Notes under the pieces: generated by a model
Told to the model about the DNA's origin: nothing
The model's input: the letters and a program-made list of their open reading frames with translations, nothing else
The model's database searches: none
Assembly (NCBI GenBank): GCA_945956975.1
Contig: CAMFKC010000011.1
Span: 1-13,267 of the forward strand
DNA length: 13,267 nucleotides
Reading direction: 5' to 3'
Origin: an uncultured Methylocystaceae bacterium
GTDB taxonomy: Bacteria > Pseudomonadota > Alphaproteobacteria > Rhizobiales > Beijerinckiaceae
Shown here: positions 6,835-13,089 of the stretch, piece by piece
Numbering within the stretch: position 1 is the first letter of the stretch
Layout: each line of letters begins with the position of its first letter
Program-made: the position numbers and the translations under genes

Positions 6835-7113
6835 ATGTCCGCACCCACCGCCACCGCCGACGTGAACATTCATCTGCGCGCCCGTCCGCAGGATCGTGAA
6901 CTGATCGACCGGGCCGCCGAAGTCGTCGGGACCAACCGGTCGCAATTCATGCTGCTGGCCGCGCTCAGCGAAGCGCGAAACGTGCTGCTGGACGAGACAA
7001 CCGTCCGGGTCGATCCTGAAACCCACGCGCAATTCGTGGCCGCCCTCGACGCTGCGCCGGACTCCGAGGGCTATCGACGGCTGATGAGCGCGCGTCCGCC
7101 GTGGAGCAAATGA
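6835..7113 (+). CDS. DUF1778/TacA-type ribbon-helix-helix antitoxin
   Basis: This encodes 92 residues from ATG 6835; an in-frame GTG at 6808 would overlap the promoter and is less likely. The N-terminal half has the DUF1778 ribbon-helix-helix plan: a basic beta strand (VNIHLRARPQ), then DRELIDRAAEVVGTNRSQFM (20 residues) with the invariant-looking Asn-Arg-Ser turn. The C-terminal half (from LLDETTVRVD to PPWSK) is the typical toxin-wrapping tail. In the TacA/TacT family the antitoxin binds DNA to repress the operon and neutralises a GNAT toxin. The next gene is such a GNAT, overlapping by 4 bases, which strongly supports the assignment. Confidence 0.9.
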   Translation: MSAPTATADVNIHLRARPQDRELIDRAAEVVGTNRSQFMLLAALSEARNVLLDETTVRVDPETHAQFVAALDAAPDSEGYRRLMSARPPWSK

Positions 7114-7592
7114 AGCTCATCGCGCCCATCGCGCTTGCTGCCGAACACCATCTTGCGGATTTCAATTCTGGCGTTGCCACGCTCGACGACTGGCTGAAGC
7201 GCCGGGCGCGCGCCAATCAGGCGAGCGGGGCGTCCCGAACCTATGTCGTCGCCGACGGGCGGGGCCGTGTCTTCGGCTATTACGCGATAGCCTCCGGCGC
7301 GCTCGGTCTGGCGGAGGCGCCGGGCCATGTCCGGCGCAACATGCCCGATCCCATCCCGATGGCGATCATCGGCCGCCTCGCCGTCGATACGTCACAACAG
7401 GGACGGGGACTGGGGGTCGGGCTTCTGCAGGACGCGGTGCTGCGCATCCGCCATGCGGCTTCGATCATGGGCATTCGTGGGATGCTGGTGCACGCGATCT
7501 CGGACGAGGCGAAGCGCTTCTATGAACACCACGGGTTCGTTGCGGGCGTGGGCCAACCGATGACGCTCGTGCTGCCCCTGGGGCGGGAGTAG
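7110..7592 (+). CDS. GNAT-family acetyltransferase toxin (TacT type)
   Basis: This encodes 160 residues from ATG 7110, which overlaps the antitoxin stop (ATGA). An in-frame GTG at 7101 (three residues longer) has no ribosome site. TacT toxins acetylate the amino group of charged tRNAs and so stop translation. The family opening is present (LDDWLKRRARANQASGASRT at 25-44). So are the acetyl-CoA loop (IGRLAVDTSQQGRGLGVGLL, 87-106) and the catalytic-tyrosine motif RFYEHHGF (136-143, Tyr138). Nothing is truncated and the key residues are intact, so the toxin is probably active. It converges on hemB with 55 bases between stops, where I see no terminator. Confidence 0.92.
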   Translation: MKLIAPIALAAEHHLADFNSGVATLDDWLKRRARANQASGASRTYVVADGRGRVFGYYAIASGALGLAEAPGHVRRNMPDPIPMAIIGRLAVDTSQQGRGLGVGLLQDAVLRIRHAASIMGIRGMLVHAISDEAKRFYEHHGFVAGVGQPMTLVLPLGRE

Positions 7593-7647
7593 TCAGCCCG
7601 CACCGCAACGCCGTTGGAAGTCGTGTTCGAGCCGAGCGAGGCGCGCC

Positions 7648-8670
7648 CTACGCCACGCCTTCCCTCCTGATCTTCTCCGCCACGCGCACCGCGAAATACG
7701 TCAGCACGCCATCGCAGCCCGCGCGCTTGAACGCCAGCAGGCTTTCGATCATCGCCTTCTCGCCGTCGATCCAGCCGTTCTGCGCGGCGGCCATGATCAT
7801 CGCGTATTCGCCGCTGACCTGATACGCGAAGGTCGGGCGGCCGAACGTGTCCTTCACGCGGCGGATGATGTCGAGATAGGGCATGCCCGGCTTCACCATC
7901 ACCATGTCGGCGCCTTCGGTCAGGTCGAGCTCGACCTCGTGCAGGGCCTCGTCCGTGTTGGCGGGGTCCATCTGGTAGGTGCGCTTGTCGCCGATCAGCG
8001 TCTTGTTGGTGCCGACCGCATCGCGGAACGGGCCGTAGAAGGCCGACGCATATTTGGCGGCGTAGGACATGATCTGCACATGGCCGAAGCCTGCGGCGTC
8101 CAGGCCCTCGCGCAGCGCGCCGACGCGGCCGTCCATCATGTCGGAGGGCGCGATGACGTCGGCGCCCGCGCGCGCCTGGTTCAGCGCCTGCTCGACGAGG
8201 ATGTGCACGGTCTCGTCGTTGAGGATGTGCTCGCCCTCCATCACGCCGTCATGGCCGTGGCTGGTGTAGGGGTCGAGCGCGACGTCGGTGACGATGCCGA
8301 TGTCGGGGGCGACCTCGCGGATGGCGCGGCAGGCGCGGCAGACGAGGTTCTGGTCGTTGAGCGCCTCGGAGCCCGTGGGGTCGCGCAGGTCGGGATCGGT
8401 GTAGGGGAAGAGGGCTATTGCCGGAATGCCGAGCGAGGCGGCGTGGGCCACGGCCTTGACCGCCTCGTCAACCGAATAGCGGAACACGCCGGGCATGGAG
8501 GCGACAGGGACCTGCACCTTCTCGCCGTCGACCACGAAGATCGGCCAGATCAGGTCGTTGATCGTCACCACGTTCTCGCGCACGAGGCGACGGGACCAAT
8601 CCGTGCGGCGATTGCGGCGCGGGCGGTGGGTGAGGTCGAGCTTGCGGGCGAGCGTGGTCTTGGCGTCCAT
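7648..8670 (-). CDS. hemB: Delta-aminolevulinic acid dehydratase (porphobilinogen synthase)
   Basis: HemB joins two 5-aminolevulinate molecules into porphobilinogen in haem (and vitamin B12/chlorophyll) synthesis, in the cytoplasm. The 340 residues match the family. The two active-site lysines are in YAAKYASAFYGP (Lys206) and VMVKPGMPY (Lys260, the Schiff-base lysine). At the metal loop (129-142) it reads DVALDPYTSHGHDG. The three zinc-binding cysteines of the E. coli type are replaced by Ala/Asp residues, as in the Mg-dependent enzymes of Bradyrhizobium and Pseudomonas. I chose ATG 8670 because GGGGAAAG lies a few bases upstream; an in-frame ATG at 8688 would sit too close to the promoter. 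hemB, RDD and bpt share strand and order. Confidence 0.95.
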   Translation of the reverse strand: MDAKTTLARKLDLTHRPRRNRRTDWSRRLVRENVVTINDLIWPIFVVDGEKVQVPVASMPGVFRYSVDEAVKAVAHAASLGIPAIALFPYTDPDLRDPTGSEALNDQNLVCRACRAIREVAPDIGIVTDVALDPYTSHGHDGVMEGEHILNDETVHILVEQALNQARAGADVIAPSDMMDGRVGALREGLDAAGFGHVQIMSYAAKYASAFYGPFRDAVGTNKTLIGDKRTYQMDPANTDEALHEVELDLTEGADMVMVKPGMPYLDIIRRVKDTFGRPTFAYQVSGEYAMIMAAAQNGWIDGEKAMIESLLAFKRAGCDGVLTYFAVRVAEKIRREGVA

Positions 8671-8697
8671 GGGTCTTTCCCCGAGCATTTTGGCGGC

Positions 8698-8726
8698 ACA
8701 TTAGGACCCTGCGTGCGCACGGACAA
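8698..8726 (-). promoter_or_regulatory. Probable hemB promoter
   Basis: On the minus strand TTGTCC (8726-8721) is followed after exactly 17 bases by TAATGT (8703-8698). This puts a transcription start near 8690 and a leader of about 20 bases that contains the GGGGAAAG ribosome site. The palindrome GTGCGCAC (8713-8720) lies in the spacer and could be an operator. Confidence 0.55.
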
Positions 8727-8747
8727 GCGCTTGCCGGATGCTTTGCA

Positions 8748-8808
8748 GGACCGCTGGCCTTCAGGCCGGCATTCGGCGCAGGGCCGGCCTGAAGGCCGGC
8801 GGTCCCGG
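8748..8808. repeat. REP-like two-hairpin element, copy B
   Basis: Hairpin one is GCTGGCC (8753-8759) with GGCCGGC (8764-8770), containing one G:T pair. Hairpin two is GCCGGCC (8783-8789) with GGCCGGC (8794-8800). The right end is the shared GGTCCCGG (8801-8808). On the left, GGACCGC (8748-8754) is complementary to GCGGTCC (8799-8805). It sits between the divergent hemB and hydrolase promoters. Confidence 0.8.
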
Positions 8809-8820
8809 AGCGGGCCGGTG

Positions 8821-8849
8821 TTGGCGCGCGCCCGCCAAATGTTCTATCC
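8821..8849 (+). promoter_or_regulatory. Possible leaderless promoter of the 3-hydroxyisobutyryl-CoA hydrolase gene
   Basis: TTGGCG (8821-8826), 17 bases, then CTATCC (8844-8849), which resembles the alphaproteobacterial -10 (CTATAT). A start about 8 bases downstream would fall at the ATG at 8858. The bases before the ATG (TATCCCTGCCGCC) contain no Shine-Dalgarno sequence, which fits a leaderless message. Confidence 0.45.
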
Positions 8850-8857
8850 CTGCCGCC

Positions 8858-9925
8858 ATGAACGCCACGACCGACGAAGCCATCTGCCTGCGCCGCGGCG
8901 CGATCGGGCATATCACCCTCAACCGTCCGCAGGCGCTGAACGCGCTGACGCTGAACATGGTGCGCGCGATCTCCGCCGCGCTGGACGAATGGGAGCGCGA
9001 TACGGCGGTCAAGGCCGTGGTGGTCGAGGGCGCGGGCGACCGCGCCTTCTGCGCGGGCGGCGACATTCGGCTCCTGTGGGAGCAGGGGACGGCTGGCGAC
9101 CACAAGGCGCAGCTCGACTTCTGGCGCGAGGAATATGTCCTCAACGTCCGCATCAAGAATTATCCCAAGCCCTATGTCGCCTTGATCGACGGCATCGTGA
9201 TGGGCGGCGGCGTCGGCGTGTCGCTGCATGGTTCGCATCGCATCGCCAGCGATGGCTTCGCCTTCGCCATGCCGGAGGTCGGCATCGGCTTCTTCCCGGA
9301 CGTCGGGGCCACATGGTTCCTGCCGCGGCTGGCGGGCCGTACCGGAACCTACCTCGGCCTGACCGGCGCGCGCGCCAAGGCCGGCGACGCGGTGGCGCTC
9401 GGCCTCGCCGAGGCGCATGTCGCGCGCGCGCAGATTCCGGACTTCGTGGCTGCGCTGGAGGCGGGCGAGGCGGTCGATGCGGCGGTGGCGCGTTTCCGCA
9501 GCGAGGCGGCCCCCGGTCCGATCGTGCAGAACCGGGCCGTGATCGACGCGGCCTTTTCCGCGTCCACCGTGCCAGAGATCCTGGCGCGCCTTGCCGCCGA
9601 CGGATCGGACTTTGCAAAAGACGCCGCCAAGCAGATGGGCCAGAAGGCGCCTCTATCGCTCGCCATCGCGCTGCGGCAGATGCAGGTCGGCGCGGACCTA
9701 ACCTTCGAGGAGGCCATGCGAACGGAATTCCGCATCGTGTCGCGCATCTGCCGCGGGGCGAACTTCTACGAGGGCGTGCGCGCGACCATCATCGACAAGG
9801 ACCAGAAGCCCGAGTGGAGGCCGGCCCGCCTCGAGGACGTCACGCAGGCCGAGGTGGACGCCATCTTCGCGCCGCTCGGCGCAGACGAACTCGACCTCTC
9901 CGCCGTCGCGGAGCACGCGGCGTGA
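8858..9925 (+). CDS. 3-hydroxyisobutyryl-CoA hydrolase (enoyl-CoA hydratase/isomerase family)
   Basis: The predicted reaction releases CoA from 3-hydroxyisobutyryl-CoA, a step of valine breakdown. The 355 residues match the long ECH_2 (HIBCH) branch rather than the ~260-residue ordinary hydratases. The crotonase core shows AFCAGGDIRLLWEQG (63-77) and the oxyanion segment DGIVMGGGVGVSLHG (111-125). The HIBCH active-site block MPEVGIGFFPDVGATWFLPR (138-157) has Glu140 and Asp148. The C-terminal extension with KAPLSLAI, EFRI and YEGVRATIIDKDQKPEW is typical of HIBCH. I chose ATG 8858; the frame stays open back to 8738 but only through repeat copy B. The stop overlaps the next gene's GTG by 4 bases. 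No other valine-pathway gene is in view. Confidence 0.92.
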   Translation: MNATTDEAICLRRGAIGHITLNRPQALNALTLNMVRAISAALDEWERDTAVKAVVVEGAGDRAFCAGGDIRLLWEQGTAGDHKAQLDFWREEYVLNVRIKNYPKPYVALIDGIVMGGGVGVSLHGSHRIASDGFAFAMPEVGIGFFPDVGATWFLPRLAGRTGTYLGLTGARAKAGDAVALGLAEAHVARAQIPDFVAALEAGEAVDAAVARFRSEAAPGPIVQNRAVIDAAFSASTVPEILARLAADGSDFAKDAAKQMGQKAPLSLAIALRQMQVGADLTFEEAMRTEFRIVSRICRGANFYEGVRATIIDKDQKPEWRPARLEDVTQAEVDAIFAPLGADELDLSAVAEHAA

Positions 9926-10431
9926 ACCGACCGCAGGACATGGACACGGGCGCGGCGATCCGGCTCGGCGAAAAGGCGCTCGATCCGAACGCCACGCGCT
10001 GGGGCCTGCTGCTGGTCCTGTTCATGCGCGTGGTGGCGGGCCTATGGATCCTGCAGGGCCTGGTGCAATGGCAGATCGTGCTCACGGCCCAGTCGGACCT
10101 GTTTTCGTCCATTCCGACGCCGACGGCGGTGGCCATCGTCTATTTCGCCGTCATGGACCTGCTGGCGGCTGTCGGGCTCTGGCTCGCCACTGCCTGGGGC
10201 GGCGTGCTGTGGCTGCTGGTGGCGTTGTCGCAGATCCTCGTCGCCTTCCTGATCCCCGACTTCTTCGGCGGCGGGCTGCTGGTGGTGGCGCTCGACGTCA
10301 TCCTGATCGGCCTCTACCTGCTGCTCACCTACGAAGCGGGGCGCGAGCCCGACCGCCGCAGCGCGCCGCGCCGCGCGGCAACGCGGCTGTGGAACAGGTC
10401 GTGGAGGGTCTGGGAGAATTTCAAACGGTAG
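9922..10431 (+). CDS. Small four-helix membrane protein of unknown function (possibly DUF6163)
   Basis: This encodes 169 residues from a GTG that overlaps the hydrolase stop (GTGA); ATG 9940 (residue 7) is an alternative. There are four hydrophobic segments at about residues 27-48, 67-90, 94-113 and 116-136, then a basic, Arg-rich cytoplasmic tail (REPDRRSAPRRAATRLWNRS, 141-160). The overall plan resembles DoxX-like or DUF6163 proteins. I recall a small conserved membrane protein of that kind next to ldtR in Rhizobiales, but the family name is from memory and not proven by a motif. It is probably translated with the hydrolase, although a shared function is not obvious. Repeat copy C follows 7 bases after the stop. 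Confidence 0.75.
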   Translation: MNRPQDMDTGAAIRLGEKALDPNATRWGLLLVLFMRVVAGLWILQGLVQWQIVLTAQSDLFSSIPTPTAVAIVYFAVMDLLAAVGLWLATAWGGVLWLLVALSQILVAFLIPDFFGGGLLVVALDVILIGLYLLLTYEAGREPDRRSAPRRAATRLWNRSWRVWENFKR

Positions 10432-10438
10432 GCGGGCG

Positions 10439-10507
10439 CCGGGACCGCCGGCTTCCAGCCGGCTTTTCGAACGGCTGACAGGGCCGGCCGGAGGCCGGCG
10501 GTCCCGG
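10439..10507. repeat. REP-like two-hairpin element, copy C
   Basis: Perfect 8-bp outer arms CCGGGACC (10439-10446) and GGTCCCGG (10500-10507) enclose GCCGGCT-TCC-AGCCGGC (10447-10463) and GCCGGCC-GGA-GGCCGGC (10483-10499), joined by a 19-base linker. It is the best-formed of the three copies. Its place just after a stop codon suits a transcript 3' end. Confidence 0.85.
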
Positions 10508-10720
10508 CTGGCCCGGGGCGCCTTCAGGGCTCGTCCGGTAACCGCGACATCATCGTAAATGATTGTTTTGATTCACTGACCGTTCACCGCAAATCGCAGC
10601 CTTGGGGTAAACGCCGGATTCAGCCTGTTACTTAAACTGGTTTTCATTCGCACCGCCTAAATTGCTCGTAACGAAGCCGGACAAACACCGGCCGGGGAAG
10701 CAAAGAACAGGGGTGCAGTG
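10508..10720 (+). promoter_or_regulatory. Upstream region of ldtR
   Basis: This stretch is visibly more A+T-rich than its surroundings, so it probably holds the ldtR promoter, but no -35/-10 pair convinces me. It contains an inverted repeat ATCAT-CGTAA-ATGAT (10549-10563), a direct repeat TTCAC at 10572-10576 and 10583-10587 (11-base period), and a small hairpin GCCGG-N7-CCGGC (10676-10692) before the ribosome site. AGGGG (10709-10713) lies 7 bases before ATG 10721 and decides against the GTG at 10718. Confidence 0.45.
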
Positions 10721-11233
10721 ATGAACCAGGTTGCGAAAGCCGAAACCGCCAATGCCCGCGCCGAGCGCATGGGCGAAGTCCGTCCGGTCTATCTCGAGGC
10801 GCTGACGCTGGTGGAGCGCCTCCACCGCCGCCTCCTCGACGTCATCAAGGACGAGTTCGACCGCCGCGGCCGGTCCGACATCAATTCCGTGCAGGCCCTC
10901 CTGCTCTACAACATCGGCGACAAGGAACTGACCGCTGGCGAGCTGCGCACCCGCGGCTACTATCTCGGCTCGAACGTCTCTTACAACGTCAAGAAGCTGG
11001 TCGAGATGGGCTATCTCCATCATGCCCGTTCCCGCGTGGACCGTCGCGCCGTGCGCATCAGCCTGACGGACAGCGGCCGCGAGGTCCATCGCATCGTCGC
11101 CAGCCTCTACGACAAGCACGTGATGACGGTCGAGCAGATTGGCGGCATCACCTGCGACGAGTTCAAGCAGGTCAACCAGGCCCTCATCCGCCTGGAGCGC
11201 TTCTGGACCGACCAGATCCGCTATCGCCTCTGA
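10721..11233 (+). CDS. ldtR: LdtR-type MarR/winged-helix transcriptional regulator
   Basis: This encodes 170 residues from ATG 10721, with AGGGG 7 bases upstream. It is a MarR-fold protein: an N-terminal dimerisation helix (VYLEALTLVERLHRRLLDVI, 23-42), then a winged helix at about 55-117. The recognition helix region is SNVSYNVKKLVEMGYL (84-99) and the basic wing is RVDRRAVRISLT (105-116). A C-terminal dimer helix follows (about 146-165). One cysteine (Cys145) is present. The sequence and its position just before an L,D-transpeptidase match LdtR, described in Liberibacter and Sinorhizobium as controlling ldtP and stress tolerance. It probably controls the downstream transpeptidase gene here, and maybe itself. 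A strong terminator follows, so the two genes have separate promoters. Confidence 0.88.
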   Translation: MNQVAKAETANARAERMGEVRPVYLEALTLVERLHRRLLDVIKDEFDRRGRSDINSVQALLLYNIGDKELTAGELRTRGYYLGSNVSYNVKKLVEMGYLHHARSRVDRRAVRISLTDSGREVHRIVASLYDKHVMTVEQIGGITCDEFKQVNQALIRLERFWTDQIRYRL

Positions 11234-11261
11234 GCCTTTCCACTACCAAGGGCTTCCCCGA

Positions 11262-11297
11262 AAGCCCGTCGGACCCCGGTCCGGCGGGCTTTTCGTT
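11262..11297 (+). terminator. Rho-independent terminator after ldtR
   Basis: AAGCCCGTCGGACC (11262-11275) pairs with GGTCCGGCGGGCTT (11278-11291), with one G:T pair. The stem runs into a T-rich tail (TTTTCGTTT). The AAGCCC part can instead pair with GGGCTT at 11250-11255. Confidence 0.88.
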
Positions 11298-11535
11298 TGA
11301 CCGTGTGTTGCCAATAGGCCACATGGTGGCCCTCGTGCACATCAGCAACGTCCGGACCCTGGGAAGTCACAAATTCGCCAGCTTGTTGGGGCCTTTTTAA
11401 CCGTGACGATGACAGGGTTCGGCCGTTGCGTTCGGTCGCGCCATAGTTCCCATCGAGCGTCTTGAGCTTTACTGTCCGGCGGTCCTCGCGCCGGGTGGGG
11501 CAGGGGCGTTCCGCTTGATCTGGATTTCGCTGCCC
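11298..11535 (+). promoter_or_regulatory. Gene-free upstream region of the L,D-transpeptidase gene
   Basis: I find no convincing small gene here on either strand. Signals are a 6-bp inverted repeat GGCCAC-ATG-GTGGCC (11317-11331), a possible operator. A weak promoter pair is TTCGGC (11418-11423), 18 bases, CATAGT (11442-11447). AGGGG (11502-11506) lies 8 bases before a TTG at 11515. GACCGT occurs here (11299-11304) and upstream of ldtR (10578-10583), a weak shared word. Confidence 0.35.
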
Positions 11536-12921
11536 ATGACTTCCAAAGTTTCCGCCACCGGAACCTCTCTTTCCCGCCGCGCCTTCGCCGGCGGGGTCTC
11601 CGCGCTCGGGATGGCCGCCGCCCTCGGCGTCAATTCCGCCTTCGCCGCGCCGGCCGACGGTTTCGGCCAGGCCGAGTGGGCCCAGCGCTTCGATTCTGAC
11701 TCGCGCCTCGTCGTGCCGCGTTCGACCACCCCGCTTCTGTCGCAGCAGACCCTCAACGCCACCGAGGCGGCGATCCAGCGTTACCAGCAGGTCGTGCAAT
11801 CCGGCGGATGGCAGCAGGTCAACGGGCCGACCTTGAAGACGGGCGTTCGCTCCCAGGCCGTCGTCGCGCTGCGCGAACGCCTGATGCGCTCGGGCGACCT
11901 CGACTCGCAGGCCGGCATGTCCCCGGTGTTCGACTCCTACGTCGCGGCCGGCGTGAAGCGCTTCCAGGCCCGCCACGGTCTCGGCCAGACGGGCGTCGTC
12001 GGCAAGGAAACCTATGCCGCGATGAACATTCCCGCTGACGTCCGCCTGCGCCAGCTCGAAACCAACATCGTGCGCCTGCGCTCCTTCGCTCAGAACCTCG
12101 GCCGCCGTTTCGTGACCGCCAACATCCCGGCGGCGATGGTCGAGACGGTCGAGAACGGCGAGGTGATGACGCACCATGCCGCCGGCGTCGGCAAGATCGA
12201 CCGCCAGTCGCCGGTCATGCAGGCGCGCGTGCTCGACATCAATTTCAATCCCTACTGGACGGTGCCGGCCTCGATCATCCGCAAGGATCTGATCCCGAAG
12301 ATGCAGGCCGATCCGAACTACCTGACGGACAACAAGATCCGCATCTTCAACAAGGAGAATCAGGAGCTGCAGCCGAGCCAGGTGAACTGGAACTCGATGG
12401 AGGCGATCAACTATCGCTTCCGTCAGGACCCCGGCGGCGACTTCAACTCGCTCGGCGTGGTGCGCATCAACATCGCCAATCCCTATGGCGTCTACATGCA
12501 CGACACGCCGGCCAAGGGCATTTTCGGCGATGATTACCGCTTCGTGTCGTCTGGCTGCATGCGCATCCAGAACGTGCGCGACTACGTCGCCTGGCTGCTG
12601 AAGGAAACGCCCGGCTGGGACCGCGAGCATATCGATCAGGCGATCGCATCAGGCGAGCGCATCGACGCGAAGCTCAACGAACCGGTGCCGGTCTACTGGG
12701 TCTATATCACCGGCTGGGCGACGCCCGAGGGCATCGTGCAATTCCGTGACGACATCTATCAGCGCGACGGTCTCGGCGCGATCGCCGCCTATCAGGCGGC
12801 GCCCGGCGGCGGCGACGGTCATGGCGGTTCGGCTCCGCAGCCGCAGGTGCAGCCGGTGCGGGCGCAGGGCGGCGCAGGCGGCGGCGGTGGCCTTCAGCCG
12901 ATGAGCGACGACGACGAATAA
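11536..12921 (+). CDS. ldtP: L,D-transpeptidase (YkuD domain) with peptidoglycan-binding domain and Tat-like signal
   Basis: This periplasmic enzyme makes 3-3 peptidoglycan cross-links or anchors proteins to the wall. It has 461 residues from ATG 11536. The signal is twin-arginine-like (SRRAF at 13-17, a hydrophobic stretch to about 34, cut near AFA-AP). A PG_binding_1 domain spans about 100-165 (LRERLMRSGD, VKRFQARHGLGQTGVVGKET). The YkuD domain spans about 195-395. Its active site has His322 in YMHDTP and Cys341 in SSGCMRI, the LdtD/YcbB-style variant of the usual SHGC. The tail is Gly/Pro/Gln-rich and ends SDDDE. A TTG at 11515 has the better ribosome site (AGGGG at 8 bases) and would add seven residues (MIWISLP); either start is possible. 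It follows ldtR, its expected regulator. Confidence 0.9.
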   Translation: MTSKVSATGTSLSRRAFAGGVSALGMAAALGVNSAFAAPADGFGQAEWAQRFDSDSRLVVPRSTTPLLSQQTLNATEAAIQRYQQVVQSGGWQQVNGPTLKTGVRSQAVVALRERLMRSGDLDSQAGMSPVFDSYVAAGVKRFQARHGLGQTGVVGKETYAAMNIPADVRLRQLETNIVRLRSFAQNLGRRFVTANIPAAMVETVENGEVMTHHAAGVGKIDRQSPVMQARVLDINFNPYWTVPASIIRKDLIPKMQADPNYLTDNKIRIFNKENQELQPSQVNWNSMEAINYRFRQDPGGDFNSLGVVRINIANPYGVYMHDTPAKGIFGDDYRFVSSGCMRIQNVRDYVAWLLKETPGWDREHIDQAIASGERIDAKLNEPVPVYWVYITGWATPEGIVQFRDDIYQRDGLGAIAAYQAAPGGGDGHGGSAPQPQVQPVRAQGGAGGGGGLQPMSDDDE

Positions 12922-12941
12922 GCGTCGCGCTTCTTGAGTTC

Positions 12942-12973
12942 AAAAGCCCGCCGTCAGGCGGGCTTTTTATTTT
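12942..12973 (+). terminator. Rho-independent terminator after the L,D-transpeptidase
   Basis: AAAAGCCCGCC (12942-12952), loop GTCA, GGCGGGCTTTT (12957-12967): a perfect 11-bp stem ending in a T-run (TTTTTATTTT). It sits 20 bases after the stop codon. Confidence 0.95.
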
Positions 12974-13089
12974 GCCGCATGCGGGAGCGGAACCGCGGCC
13001 TATGGCGCGACGTTCGGGACTCGGTCGGTGGCGAAGGCGGCGCAATTTCAGCCCGTCTGGCGTCGCGACCGATCATCGAGGATCGAGCG

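Noticed and set aside
7939..9921. The 5' two-thirds of a plus-strand frame open from 7939 to 10431
   Set aside because: It runs antisense through hemB and out of frame through the hydrolase. Only its last 169 codons (from 9922) look like a real membrane protein.
11221..12630. A 469-codon minus-strand open frame opposite the transpeptidase and across the ldtR terminator
   Set aside because: It has antisense-type composition and no recognisable domain, and it would run through a strong intergenic terminator.
12975..13072. Small palindromes CCGCATGCGG, GTCGCGAC and the pair CGGTCG/CGACCG upstream of the RlpA-like gene
   Set aside because: Short G+C palindromes are expected by chance at this composition, and no promoter boxes are placed to give them meaning.
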